A DNA stretch of 52,771 nt, from positions 1-52,771 of the forward strand of contig JAFRKG010000015.1 of NCBI GenBank assembly GCA_017431845.1. The letters run 5' to 3'. Source of the DNA: Methanosphaera sp. (GTDB taxonomy: Archaea; Methanobacteriota; Methanobacteria; Methanobacteriales; Methanobacteriaceae). The position numbers and the translations under genes are program-made. A model generated the notes under the pieces. That model was not told where the DNA came from, made no database searches, and worked only from the letters and a program-made list of their open reading frames with translations. Below, one piece after another: positions 9,281-18,019 of this stretch (its first letter is position 1; the number at the start of each line of letters is the position of its first letter).

Positions 9281-10816
9281 TTACCTGTATTCTTGTCTTA
9301 TTTTGCATATTTTATAATTATCATTTTCTTTTACTATTTCTGCATAATATGGTACTGCTGTATCCTTCTTCAATAGAATATGACTAATATTGAGTTGGTG
9401 TATTTCATTCTTATTGGACCATCCTTTAATTATGTGGACGGGATCTGTAACATAATCGGGTATAGATTCTGTGAAACCTCCGTAAGCTACTGGAGTACCA
9501 CTTGTTGAAACAATTATTGTATCCATGATTGCATCTTCAGATATTAACATTCCATTAGGAGTATTTTCTTCAAAATATTTCATGATTTCATAACGATTAT
9601 GGGCTAGATTATTGTCTGCGAATCTTGAAGAAATGACTGTTGGCTTAAATAATGTTACAACAGGATTAACAATTAAATGAATATGTTCATCAATAATTGT
9701 GTTATTTACATCATGATTTCCCATTAAATCAGGAGTATAACTGTCTTCATATAATAATGCTGATGATACGGATAATAATATTACCAGTGCCACAAAAATG
9801 TTCTTGTATTGTATCTGAGTTATTTTATTATCATAAATATAGTTTAATCCAATACCTGCAATAATTATGAGAACATAGGATGCAACTTCTAATATTCTTA
9901 TCGAAACTGTGTTAAATCCAAGATATTTTATCTGACTTAATAATATTAATGATAATGAACTTGATAATAGGAATATTGATAACTTTGTTTTCTTTTTAAA
10001 CAACACATAATATCCAATTAATAGGAGTATTGTTGTGATAACTCCAAAGTATTTGAAGAAGAAATTGGTTATTATAGTATCTGTGCCTGAAATTGAATTA
10101 AATACTAAAGTATAATTTATTGCTATGTAAATCCACCAGGGTAAACCTAAACATAGTACTATCAGACAGTAACATAGTATTATTTTCAAATTAATATGCT
10201 TTTTCAACAATTGTATTAAAATGTATAATCCGATAACGCCACTTGTTAGTATAGCTGTTGCCATATGTAAATTCCATATTAAAGCAAGTGAAATTGCGGA
10301 TATTATGATTTCTTTATAATTTTCTTTGATGATACCATTATAACAATAGACAATAGCTATTAAAAATAATCCTATTGCAATTGTTGCGGGTGTGCAAATA
10401 ACGGATCTGTTAAATGTTATGAAACAGAACATTGCCAGAAATCCTGTTAAAAATGAAGTTCGGACATTTGTTATTTTATATGTTGTAAATGTAATTATGC
10501 CTATAAGGTAAGCTGAAAATAATGGTTGTGCACACCTGCATAACTCTATTGATGAAATATTTAAGGTTTTACTAATGCCTGCGAATACCAGATGGAATAA
10601 TGGTGGATACATTATTAGTCTACCTTTGGGAGCAACGGTGAGATTATCCCAAAAAACAAGTCCATTATTAGCATACAAATTAATCATATGTATATGATAA
10701 TAAACATCCCATGAAATAGGGAAGGAATATTTGTATAATAAGAGTAATGTTAAAATAAATGATAGGATTGCTGGTAATACTAATAATTTTTTATCTTCTT
10801 TTAAAAATAGATTCAT
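9281..10816 (-). CDS. Polytopic membrane protein, GT-C glycosyltransferase-like
   Basis: This 511-residue protein has about ten predicted membrane segments. The first extracytoplasmic loop carries SWDVYYHI (W36, D37, H41), like the acidic loop motif of lipid-linked-sugar-dependent GT-C transferases. A second conserved block, APKG-YPPLFH, follows. The same layout recurs in the protein at 49697-51274, so the two are paralogues. The C-terminal ~120 residues are predicted to be outside. It is the first gene of a pair with the CWB2-like protein, suggesting it glycosylates or builds a surface polymer. Assignment to GT-C rests on topology and the loop motif, not on a recognised family. Confidence 0.6.
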   Translation of the reverse strand: MNLFLKEDKKLLVLPAILSFILTLLLLYKYSFPISWDVYYHIHMINLYANNGLVFWDNLTVAPKGRLIMYPPLFHLVFAGISKTLNISSIELCRCAQPLFSAYLIGIITFTTYKITNVRTSFLTGFLAMFCFITFNRSVICTPATIAIGLFLIAIVYCYNGIIKENYKEIIISAISLALIWNLHMATAILTSGVIGLYILIQLLKKHINLKIILCYCLIVLCLGLPWWIYIAINYTLVFNSISGTDTIITNFFFKYFGVITTILLLIGYYVLFKKKTKLSIFLLSSSLSLILLSQIKYLGFNTVSIRILEVASYVLIIIAGIGLNYIYDNKITQIQYKNIFVALVILLSVSSALLYEDSYTPDLMGNHDVNNTIIDEHIHLIVNPVVTLFKPTVISSRFADNNLAHNRYEIMKYFEENTPNGMLISEDAIMDTIIVSTSGTPVAYGGFTESIPDYVTDPVHIIKGWSNKNEIHQLNISHILLKKDTAVPYYAEIVKENDNYKICKIRQEYR

Positions 10817-11003
10817 TTAAAATTACAACCTTCATCTTATTTAATTTAAGATATTCCATTCATCATTGATAAATGTTATAATTATTAATTTAACAAATTG
10901 TTCTAAGATATTATAAATTCATTATAATTTGTAATGTCTTATATTGTAATTAATTTATTTAATGAAAAAAAGAGGTTAAAAATTAGAATAGTTTACAATA
11001 GAG

Positions 11004-11369
11004 TTATCCTATTTTAATATTTTTGGATTCTTCCAGTATTAATTCTAATTCCCCATTATATTGTGTAACCCTTCCTATAACGGTTATTTTCTGGTTTTTG
11101 ATTAATTTAGTTTTTAGATTTGTTGATGGAAAAATTATTAAATTAATAGTTCCGGTTTGATCTTTTAATTTTATTATTTGAGTATTTGATTTTGTTTTGA
11201 TGATTGATTCTATGTTTGCATCTAATTCGATTTGATTGTCTATTTTTGATTTGTTTATTTGTTTTATTGTTAGTTTTTCAGGGTTTACATATCCTGATAA
11301 TAATATTATACCCATCAATCCTATAATTAATGTTATTAATGATATTTTAAATATTTTCTTGTCATTCAT
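11004..11369 (-). CDS. Membrane-anchored OB-fold protein
   Basis: A 121-residue protein with one N-terminal membrane segment (ISLITLIIGLMGIILLSGYV) and an OB-fold-like domain from ~40 to the end (LDANIESI, IIKLKDQTGTINLIIF, KNQKITVIGRVTQYNGELELILEE). The pattern matches the tRNA-anti/nucleic-acid-binding OB family. The fold alone does not prove nucleic acid binding, and the anchor places the domain probably outside the cell. No Shine-Dalgarno sequence is seen before the ATG, so it may be leaderless or poorly translated. The DNA ligase gene upstream on the same strand ends 69 bp away. Confidence 0.6.
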   Translation of the reverse strand: MNDKKIFKISLITLIIGLMGIILLSGYVNPEKLTIKQINKSKIDNQIELDANIESIIKTKSNTQIIKLKDQTGTINLIIFPSTNLKTKLIKNQKITVIGRVTQYNGELELILEESKNIKIG

Positions 11370-11438
11370 AATAAATTATAATAATATATATGTCTTTATT
11401 ATAGATAATGTTTATTATTTTTATACCAATATTATAAA

Positions 11439-13115
11439 TTAATTATTTTGTAAGTCAATCATTTGTTTTAATTTATCCAAAGTATCCACCTGATCCAAAC
11501 CAATATCATCCCTCACTCTTTTAATAGCTGGAAAACGTAAAGAATACCCTGCCTCATACTCATTACTTTCAACAATTTCACTATACGCTACTTCAAGAAT
11601 AACTGCCGGTTTAAATGTTACAACTTGTTCATTAGTAGATAAGATATACTGTTGCATACGATCCGTTAATGAAGCCAACATTTCATCATCCATCCCCGTT
11701 GCAGCATGAACAAGAGTTTTATATTCACCAGTTTGACTATCAAGTAATGATAATAAATAAGAACCAAAGAATTTAGCTCTTTTTCCCTTACCATACAATC
11801 CACCAGTTATAACACAATCCAAAGTTTCCCTAACTGGTTTGAATTTTAACATATTCTTTCCACGTTTACCCGGAGAATAAGGACTTGATACATCTTTAAA
11901 CATAATCCCCTCATGCCCATTATCTATAGACCAGTTAAATAATTCTTCAGCATCACCCACATTATCCGAAGACACTACTTTCATAGTACTTAACTCAACA
12001 TCATCTGATGTGTGCACTATCTCTTCAAGTAATTGCCTTCTCTGACCAATCGGTTGTTCTGCCACAGGTTCTTTATAATATAATACATCAAATAAGAATA
12101 TTTTCAGAGGAATTTTTTCCCTCATTTTTTCAACATCATATTTTCGTTTAACTCTTTGAAGAATATACTGGAAAGATATTGGCTTGTTATCCCTTGTTGC
12201 TATTACCTCTCCCTCAATTATATAATCTTCATCAGGTAATGCTTCTCTTATGTATTCCACTATTTCAGGTAATGCTTGAGTTACATTTTCTAAACGTCTA
12301 GTGAAAATTTTTATTTCATCACCAATTTTATGGATTTGAACACGTATCCCATCATATTTAGTTTCACAGACAACCTCACCCATTTCCTCAATACTTTCTC
12401 GTATACCCGGACTTAATTGGGCAAGCATTGGCTTTATAGGTTTTCCGGGAGTAATTGATAATTCTTTAACAGCACCAATAGATTCTTGTGCTCTTGTGGC
12501 TACTTCCCCAAGATCATTAGATAACATGTATGCCCTATCAATTATTTCTTTATCTATACCGTATGCATCACTTATTGCATCCACAAGCGTTCCTTCCCCA
12601 ACACCTATTCTCAGTTTTTCTGTTATTGTACGTGTTATATATTTTGCTTCTAATGGTGAAGCAGAACTGTATAATTCCAGTATGAGGTTTAATTTTTTGT
12701 TTTGTGAATTACTTCCCGTGATAGACTCAGTTTTTCTAAGATTGTTTATTACCTTTGTTATTGTTAGAGGAACTTTGAAGAAAGTAACTTGCTTGTTATT
12801 TGATACCAGTTCTTCTGTTATCTCACCCATATCCCCTACTGATGCTAACTTATTTTCTATGGATTTAGTGTTTTCTCCAAGCATTTTGGATAAAGCTTTG
12901 ATGATTAATTGTGTGGAAACTCCCATTTCCTTATCACTCCATGGTGGAAATATTTTCCCCTGAAGTAATAATGTCACATCATATGTTGTTTCTGGACTTT
13001 TATGTTTTATTGTTTTAAGGAAGTTGGCTATTATTTCCTCTTTTTCTAATCTTCGAGTTGTACTTCCTATTTTTTCATATACGTCCACTAATTCTTCGTA
13101 TAATATTCCTGACAT
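11439..13115 (-). CDS. lig: ATP-dependent DNA ligase
   Basis: The replicative archaeal ligase seals nicks using ATP. The adenylation motif CETKYDGIRVQIH (lysine near residue 255) is preceded by PMLAQLSPG. Motif III (YIIEGEVIA), motif IV/V (GHEGIMFKD) and the final LKFKPV are all present. The N-terminal ~210 residues form the helical DNA-binding domain (SSASPLEAKYITRTITEKLRIGVGEGT). Its ~558 residues match archaeal family members. A GTG at 13124 is in frame, but GTGAT itself looks like the Shine-Dalgarno sequence for the ATG at 13115. The gene lies 8 bp after the DUF2971 gene in one operon. Confidence 0.96.
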   Translation of the reverse strand: MSGILYEELVDVYEKIGSTTRRLEKEEIIANFLKTIKHKSPETTYDVTLLLQGKIFPPWSDKEMGVSTQLIIKALSKMLGENTKSIENKLASVGDMGEITEELVSNNKQVTFFKVPLTITKVINNLRKTESITGSNSQNKKLNLILELYSSASPLEAKYITRTITEKLRIGVGEGTLVDAISDAYGIDKEIIDRAYMLSNDLGEVATRAQESIGAVKELSITPGKPIKPMLAQLSPGIRESIEEMGEVVCETKYDGIRVQIHKIGDEIKIFTRRLENVTQALPEIVEYIREALPDEDYIIEGEVIATRDNKPISFQYILQRVKRKYDVEKMREKIPLKIFLFDVLYYKEPVAEQPIGQRRQLLEEIVHTSDDVELSTMKVVSSDNVGDAEELFNWSIDNGHEGIMFKDVSSPYSPGKRGKNMLKFKPVRETLDCVITGGLYGKGKRAKFFGSYLLSLLDSQTGEYKTLVHAATGMDDEMLASLTDRMQQYILSTNEQVVTFKPAVILEVAYSEIVESNEYEAGYSLRFPAIKRVRDDIGLDQVDTLDKLKQMIDLQNN

Positions 13116-13123
13116 ATTTATCA

Positions 13124-14332
13124 CTATATTATTGATTTAAATATTTTTCCATCTTTTTCTTTGATTTGAAATATTCTTGTGCCAGTACTTTCCACTATGT
13201 TTTTGTAGCTTTCGATTTTTTCTTCAGGGAAGTTTATTCCAAGATATATTGCTTCTGGTTTCATATAATCAAACATGATTTCATCATCCGTAATTTTAAG
13301 TACTTCTTCAAATTCATCATGTATTTGACTATCGAATTCTTCAGATTCTAATATTTTAAGGATGTCATTTATTATATCTTCATGTTTATAAATTAATTCA
13401 TCATTTTCTTCTTTTAAATAGTTTTTAAATGTTATCTGTTGAATTTTAGGATTATTCATTGTTTTATGATATATTGGTTCAAGAAGATTATCTAACATTC
13501 GGTATTCTGTTTCAGTGTAATGATGATTGTATATGAACATCCATTCATTATCATAATCTGTTACTTCATTTCTTACTTTCATAATACTTGCACAATGATA
13601 ATTATATACATCATAATCCAGTTCATCTTCAGATATTTTTTCTTTAACATATAATACAGGGAACAATCTGTTAAGATTCATTGCGTTAGTTCTTTTTATT
13701 TGTTTGAAGTCATAAGCAACACAAAATCCTTTATGATTACCTGCATATTCATCCCATAATTCTTTTTTATTATATGGTGTTTGGAATAAGCGCACATAAT
13801 TATTATCCTTGTATAATTTCATCGTGAAATATATGTTTATTATACCAGATATGAATTGTTGGTTAATAAATTGGTTCATGTTAGTTTTCCATTCTTGTTG
13901 ATCTTCAACTGTCATTTCATCAGTATCCTTAGAGAATACAACAGTCATAAGTTTTGCAAATGGAAAATCTGCATTTTCAATAATTTCTTTTTCTTCTTCT
14001 GAGAGAAATGTTGGATCTTCTTGTTGAAGATTCATTATTTGTTGATGCATTACATTGTTTAGTTGACTTTTAATATTTTTCAAGTAATCTATCTTAACTA
14101 TATCATTATAATTTTCATCTAGTTTAGCCTTTTTTAGTTTTAGCTTTCCTTCACAAATATTTTTTAATTCTTCAGGACTTACTGTTTTTTCATAGAAGTT
14201 TCCTATGACAGGAGGAAAATGTTCGAACTTTTTTTTGTCTGCTTTTTCAAATACTTGAATATTATCGTATTCTGTTGCAAAAACCTTAAAAAAGTCTATT
14301 TTCCATTGTTTATTTAGTGAATTATCTAACAT
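13124..14332 (-). CDS. DUF2971 domain protein
   Basis: A 402-residue soluble protein. The central block LWDEYAGNHKGFCVAYDF (about residues 203-220) and the later KPEAIYLGINFPEE (near 365) are the signature segments of DUF2971. In other genomes this family often occurs in variable or defence-related regions, but its function is unknown. The N-terminal ~130 residues are charged and helical, and longer than in many family members. It is the promoter-proximal gene of a pair with DNA ligase (stop and downstream ATG 8 bp apart), an unexpected partnership with a housekeeping gene. The divergent gene is polC. Confidence 0.65.
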   Translation of the reverse strand: MLDNSLNKQWKIDFFKVFATEYDNIQVFEKADKKKFEHFPPVIGNFYEKTVSPEELKNICEGKLKLKKAKLDENYNDIVKIDYLKNIKSQLNNVMHQQIMNLQQEDPTFLSEEEKEIIENADFPFAKLMTVVFSKDTDEMTVEDQQEWKTNMNQFINQQFISGIINIYFTMKLYKDNNYVRLFQTPYNKKELWDEYAGNHKGFCVAYDFKQIKRTNAMNLNRLFPVLYVKEKISEDELDYDVYNYHCASIMKVRNEVTDYDNEWMFIYNHHYTETEYRMLDNLLEPIYHKTMNNPKIQQITFKNYLKEENDELIYKHEDIINDILKILESEEFDSQIHDEFEEVLKITDDEIMFDYMKPEAIYLGINFPEEKIESYKNIVESTGTRIFQIKEKDGKIFKSII

Positions 14333-14519
14333 TGAACCAATCCTAATTTTTTATTGTCTAAAAATTTATCTATTATTATAATATATGAATTTGTTTCTAC
14401 TAAAAATTTTTGAGAATAATATATTAATACAAAAATAGATAAGAGAAATATTTCACATATATAATTATTAGCAAAAAAATATCGCCAGCATAAACATTGA
14501 AAAGAAGGAGGTAAGAAAA

Positions 14520-17500
14520 ATGGATTACTTTAAAATGCTTGAAGATAAAACGGAAGAACTTTATGATATTGCACGAAAAGCTAGAAAACAAGGAAAAGAC
14601 TTGGAATTAGTGCCTGAAATACCATTAGCAAAGGACCTTGCCGAACGTGTTGAAGGGCTTGTAGGTCCGGAAGGAGTTGCAAAAAGAATAAAAAAATTAG
14701 AAGAAACTATGTCTAGGGAAGAAGTAGCATTCCAAATAGCTAAAGAAATTGCAACAAAAGATGATGTTCTTGGTGAAAAAAATAATTATGAAGTTCAAGA
14801 GGAAAATGCAGATAGTGCAATACGTACTGCTCTTGCAATACTTACGGAAGGAGTTGTAGCAGCACCTCTAGAGGGTATTGCTAAAGTAAAAATTAAAGAT
14901 AATCCTGATGGAACAAAATGTTTTGGTGTTTACTTTGCTGGACCTATTCGTAGTGCTGGAGGTACAGCTGCTGCATTAGCTGTATTAATCGGGGATTACA
15001 TACGTATTGCTCAGGGACATGATAGGTACAAACCTACTGATGATGAAATTGAAAGATATGTAGAAGAAGTCGAATTGTATGAATCTGAAGTTACAAACCT
15101 CCAATATTCCCCTACCCCTGAAGAAGTAAGAAAAGCTGTTCGTAGCATTCCTGTTGAAGTTACTGGTGAACAAACAGATGCTATTGAAGTGCAAAATAGG
15201 GATTTGCCACGTGTAGAAACCAACCATATTCGTGGAGGAGCTTTACTCGCTATAGCTGAAGGAGTTATCCAAAAATCTAGGAAAATTGTTAAATATGCAA
15301 ATACTTTAGGTATTGATGGTTGGAGTTGGCTTGAATATTTCACAGCACCTAAATCTGATAAAAAGGAAGAAAAAAAAGAAGAAGAAGTTAAAGAAAAAAA
15401 TGTTAAAAAACCTAAGAAAAAAGCAAAATATATGGAAGATATTATTGGAGGAAGACCTGTAATGTCTTATCCTGGTGCTAAAGGTGGTTTCAGATTAAGA
15501 TATGGTCGGACACGTGATAGTGGTTTAGCTTCAATGGCAATACATCCTGCGACGATGGAAATTGTAGAATTTCTAGCTATTGGTACACAGATGAAAATTG
15601 AAAAACCGGGAAAAGGAAATTGTGTTGTACCGTGTGATTCAGTTGAAGGTCCTATTGTTAAATTAAAAAATGGTGATGTTGTACAAGTAAATAATGTTTC
15701 ACAGGCTATCAAGATTAGAAGGGATGTTTCTGAGATTTTATTCCTTGGAGATATGTTAGTTGCTTTTGGTGAATATCTCAGGGGAAACATTCCTCTTGAT
15801 GTTTCAGCATGGTGTGAAGAATGGTGGGCACAAGAAGTTGAAGTTTCTGATTATTTTAAAGAAACTCATGACGATTTTGGTATAGGATTTAAGGAAGAAC
15901 TTGAATTAAATGATTTGCTTAAATTAGATATTTCTGCAGAAAAAGCATTTGAAATTGCCGAAAAAACAAAAACTCCTCTTCATCCAAAGTATACATTTTA
16001 TTATCATGATGTGTCCAAAGAAGAATTGAATTCACTTCATGATTATATTTATGAATATATTGAAAGTCCTGATAAAGTGTTCAATGTAGATATTAATCGT
16101 ATTCCTATTGATTATCATAAAAGAATACTGGAAGTACTTGGTGTTCCACACCATGTTAATAATAATTCATTAATTATATCTAATGATAATCTTTATGCTT
16201 TAATGAAAACTTTAAATAAACATTTAACTCCAGATGAAGATACAAAAAGTATAGAAGCAATAAACCAAATTAATGAGATTAGTATTAAAGCAAAAGCACC
16301 TACTTATATAGGTGGTCGTGTTGGTCGTCCTGAAAAAACTAAGGAGAGACTTATGAGACCTGCACCACATTCATTATTCCCTATAGGAAATTATGCTGGA
16401 AATATCCGTAATATCGTAGAAGCTGCAAAGAAAGGTACGATTAAAGTAACGCTTGCTAAATGTAAATGTACTAATCCTACTTGTAAAGTAACTTCATTCA
16501 AGTCAATATGTCCTGTTTGTGGTTCTCGTACGGAGTTAGAATCATCAGCTGCTAAGAATATTAAATTAGGAAAATTGTTAAATGATGCTTTTGATAGTGT
16601 GAAAGTTAGGCGTTTAGACACTGTTAAAGGTGTTAAAGGATTGATTTCTGAAGATAAATATCCAGAACCATTAGAAAAGGGTATTCTTAGAGCATTACAT
16701 GATGTTTATACTTATCGTGATGGTACTATCAGACATGATTCTACTGATCTTCCGTTAACACATTTTATTCCTAGGGAAATTGGTGTTAGTGTGGATAAAA
16801 TATTGGAGATGGGTTATACTGAGGATATTTATGGTAAGCCTATTACAGATGAGAATCAAATTGTTGAAATCAAAATTCAGGATATTGTTGTTAGTGAAAG
16901 TTGTGGGGATTATTTGTTAAAGGTTTCACAGTTTATTGATGATTTGCTTATCAAATATTATGATATGGAACCATTTTATAATGCTGAGACACGTACTGAT
17001 TTGATTGGTGAATTAGTTGCAGGTCTTGCTCCTCACACTTCAGCTGGTGTTCTAGGTCGTATTGTTGGTTATACTAAAGCTTCAGGTTGTTATGCTCATC
17101 CTTATTTCCATTCAGCTAAAAGACGTAATTGTGATAGTGATGAAGATGCTGTTATGTTGTTGTTAGATGCTTTGTTGAATTTTGGTAAAACATATCTTCC
17201 TAGTACTCGTGGTGGTAGTATGGATGCTCCTTTGGTTTTAAGTATTCGTATTGATCCTGAGGAAATAGATGATGAATCACATAATATTGATTGTATGAAA
17301 CGTATTCCTTTGGAAATTTATCATAAAACAGAGGAGGGTGGTGTTAAACCTTCTGATGTTAATAATTTAGTGGATAATGTTGAGGGTAGGTTAGGTACTG
17401 ATGCACAGTATAGTGGTATTATGTATTCCCATCCAACTAGTTCGATTCATAGCGGACCAAAAGTTTGTTTGTATAAAACTTTACAGACTATGACTGAGAA

Positions 17501-17882
17501 AGTTGAGAGTCAGATTGGTCTTGCTGAAGTATTAAGATCCGTTGACCAAAAAGGTGTTGTTGAGGGTGTTATTAATTCTCACTTCTTACCAGACATGGCA
17601 GGAAATATTAGGGCATTTTCAAGACAGAAGGTACGTTGTACGAAGTGTGGAGCTAAGTATAGGCGTATTCCATTGTCAGGACAGTGTACTTGTGGTAATG
17701 ATTTAATTTTAAGTATTTCCAAAGGTTCTGTTCTTAAGTATTTGGATATTTCAAAGGATTTAGCTCATCGTTATCCTATCAGTCCTTATGTAGTGGAGCG
17801 TATTGATATTTTAGAGACTGCTATTAATTCTTTATTTGAAAGTGACAAATCTAAACAAAGTTCATTAGACATATTCTTCTAA
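14520..17882 (+). CDS. polC: DNA polymerase D large subunit DP2
   Basis: DP2 is the catalytic subunit of the archaeal replicative polymerase PolD, partnered by the DP1 exonuclease subunit (not in this window). Its 1120 residues contain FAGPIRSAGGTAAALAVLIGDYIR near residue 140. A Lys/Glu-rich linker lies at ~278-303 and the double-psi beta-barrel core includes NCDSDEDAVMLLLDALLNFGKTYLP with the catalytic Asp residues. There are zinc-finger cysteine groups at CKCTNPTCK...CPVCG and CTKCG...CTCG. The last eight residues, QSSLDIFF, match a PCNA-interacting PIP box exactly. No intein is present. AAGGAGGT precedes the ATG. The codon mix shifts from A-rich at the 5' end to T/G-rich later. Confidence 0.97.
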   Translation: MDYFKMLEDKTEELYDIARKARKQGKDLELVPEIPLAKDLAERVEGLVGPEGVAKRIKKLEETMSREEVAFQIAKEIATKDDVLGEKNNYEVQEENADSAIRTALAILTEGVVAAPLEGIAKVKIKDNPDGTKCFGVYFAGPIRSAGGTAAALAVLIGDYIRIAQGHDRYKPTDDEIERYVEEVELYESEVTNLQYSPTPEEVRKAVRSIPVEVTGEQTDAIEVQNRDLPRVETNHIRGGALLAIAEGVIQKSRKIVKYANTLGIDGWSWLEYFTAPKSDKKEEKKEEEVKEKNVKKPKKKAKYMEDIIGGRPVMSYPGAKGGFRLRYGRTRDSGLASMAIHPATMEIVEFLAIGTQMKIEKPGKGNCVVPCDSVEGPIVKLKNGDVVQVNNVSQAIKIRRDVSEILFLGDMLVAFGEYLRGNIPLDVSAWCEEWWAQEVEVSDYFKETHDDFGIGFKEELELNDLLKLDISAEKAFEIAEKTKTPLHPKYTFYYHDVSKEELNSLHDYIYEYIESPDKVFNVDINRIPIDYHKRILEVLGVPHHVNNNSLIISNDNLYALMKTLNKHLTPDEDTKSIEAINQINEISIKAKAPTYIGGRVGRPEKTKERLMRPAPHSLFPIGNYAGNIRNIVEAAKKGTIKVTLAKCKCTNPTCKVTSFKSICPVCGSRTELESSAAKNIKLGKLLNDAFDSVKVRRLDTVKGVKGLISEDKYPEPLEKGILRALHDVYTYRDGTIRHDSTDLPLTHFIPREIGVSVDKILEMGYTEDIYGKPITDENQIVEIKIQDIVVSESCGDYLLKVSQFIDDLLIKYYDMEPFYNAETRTDLIGELVAGLAPHTSAGVLGRIVGYTKASGCYAHPYFHSAKRRNCDSDEDAVMLLLDALLNFGKTYLPSTRGGSMDAPLVLSIRIDPEEIDDESHNIDCMKRIPLEIYHKTEEGGVKPSDVNNLVDNVEGRLGTDAQYSGIMYSHPTSSIHSGPKVCLYKTLQTMTEKVESQIGLAEVLRSVDQKGVVEGVINSHFLPDMAGNIRAFSRQKVRCTKCGAKYRRIPLSGQCTCGNDLILSISKGSVLKYLDISKDLAHRYPISPYVVERIDILETAINSLFESDKSKQSSLDIFF

Positions 17883-17901
17883 TTGAATTGTTTAATAACC
17901 A

Positions 17902-17922
17902 CCCCACATTTTATTTCTTTTT
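17902..17922 (+). terminator. C-tract/T-run after polC
   Basis: CCCC (17902-17905) followed by a T5 run (17918-17922), ~20-40 bp after the polC stop. This is a plausible archaeal U-tract terminator. Confidence 0.4.
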
Positions 17923-18019
17923 AATACGAACTATTTGAATAGATACGAACTAAAAATACTAATTTTTATATATTAACAAAAACTAAAAATAATAATAGAA
18001 AGAAAAACATGTGATTAAA

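Noticed and set aside
14333-14519. Replication origin between the DUF2971 gene and polC
   Set aside because: No repeated ORB-like elements and no orc1/cdc6 gene nearby.
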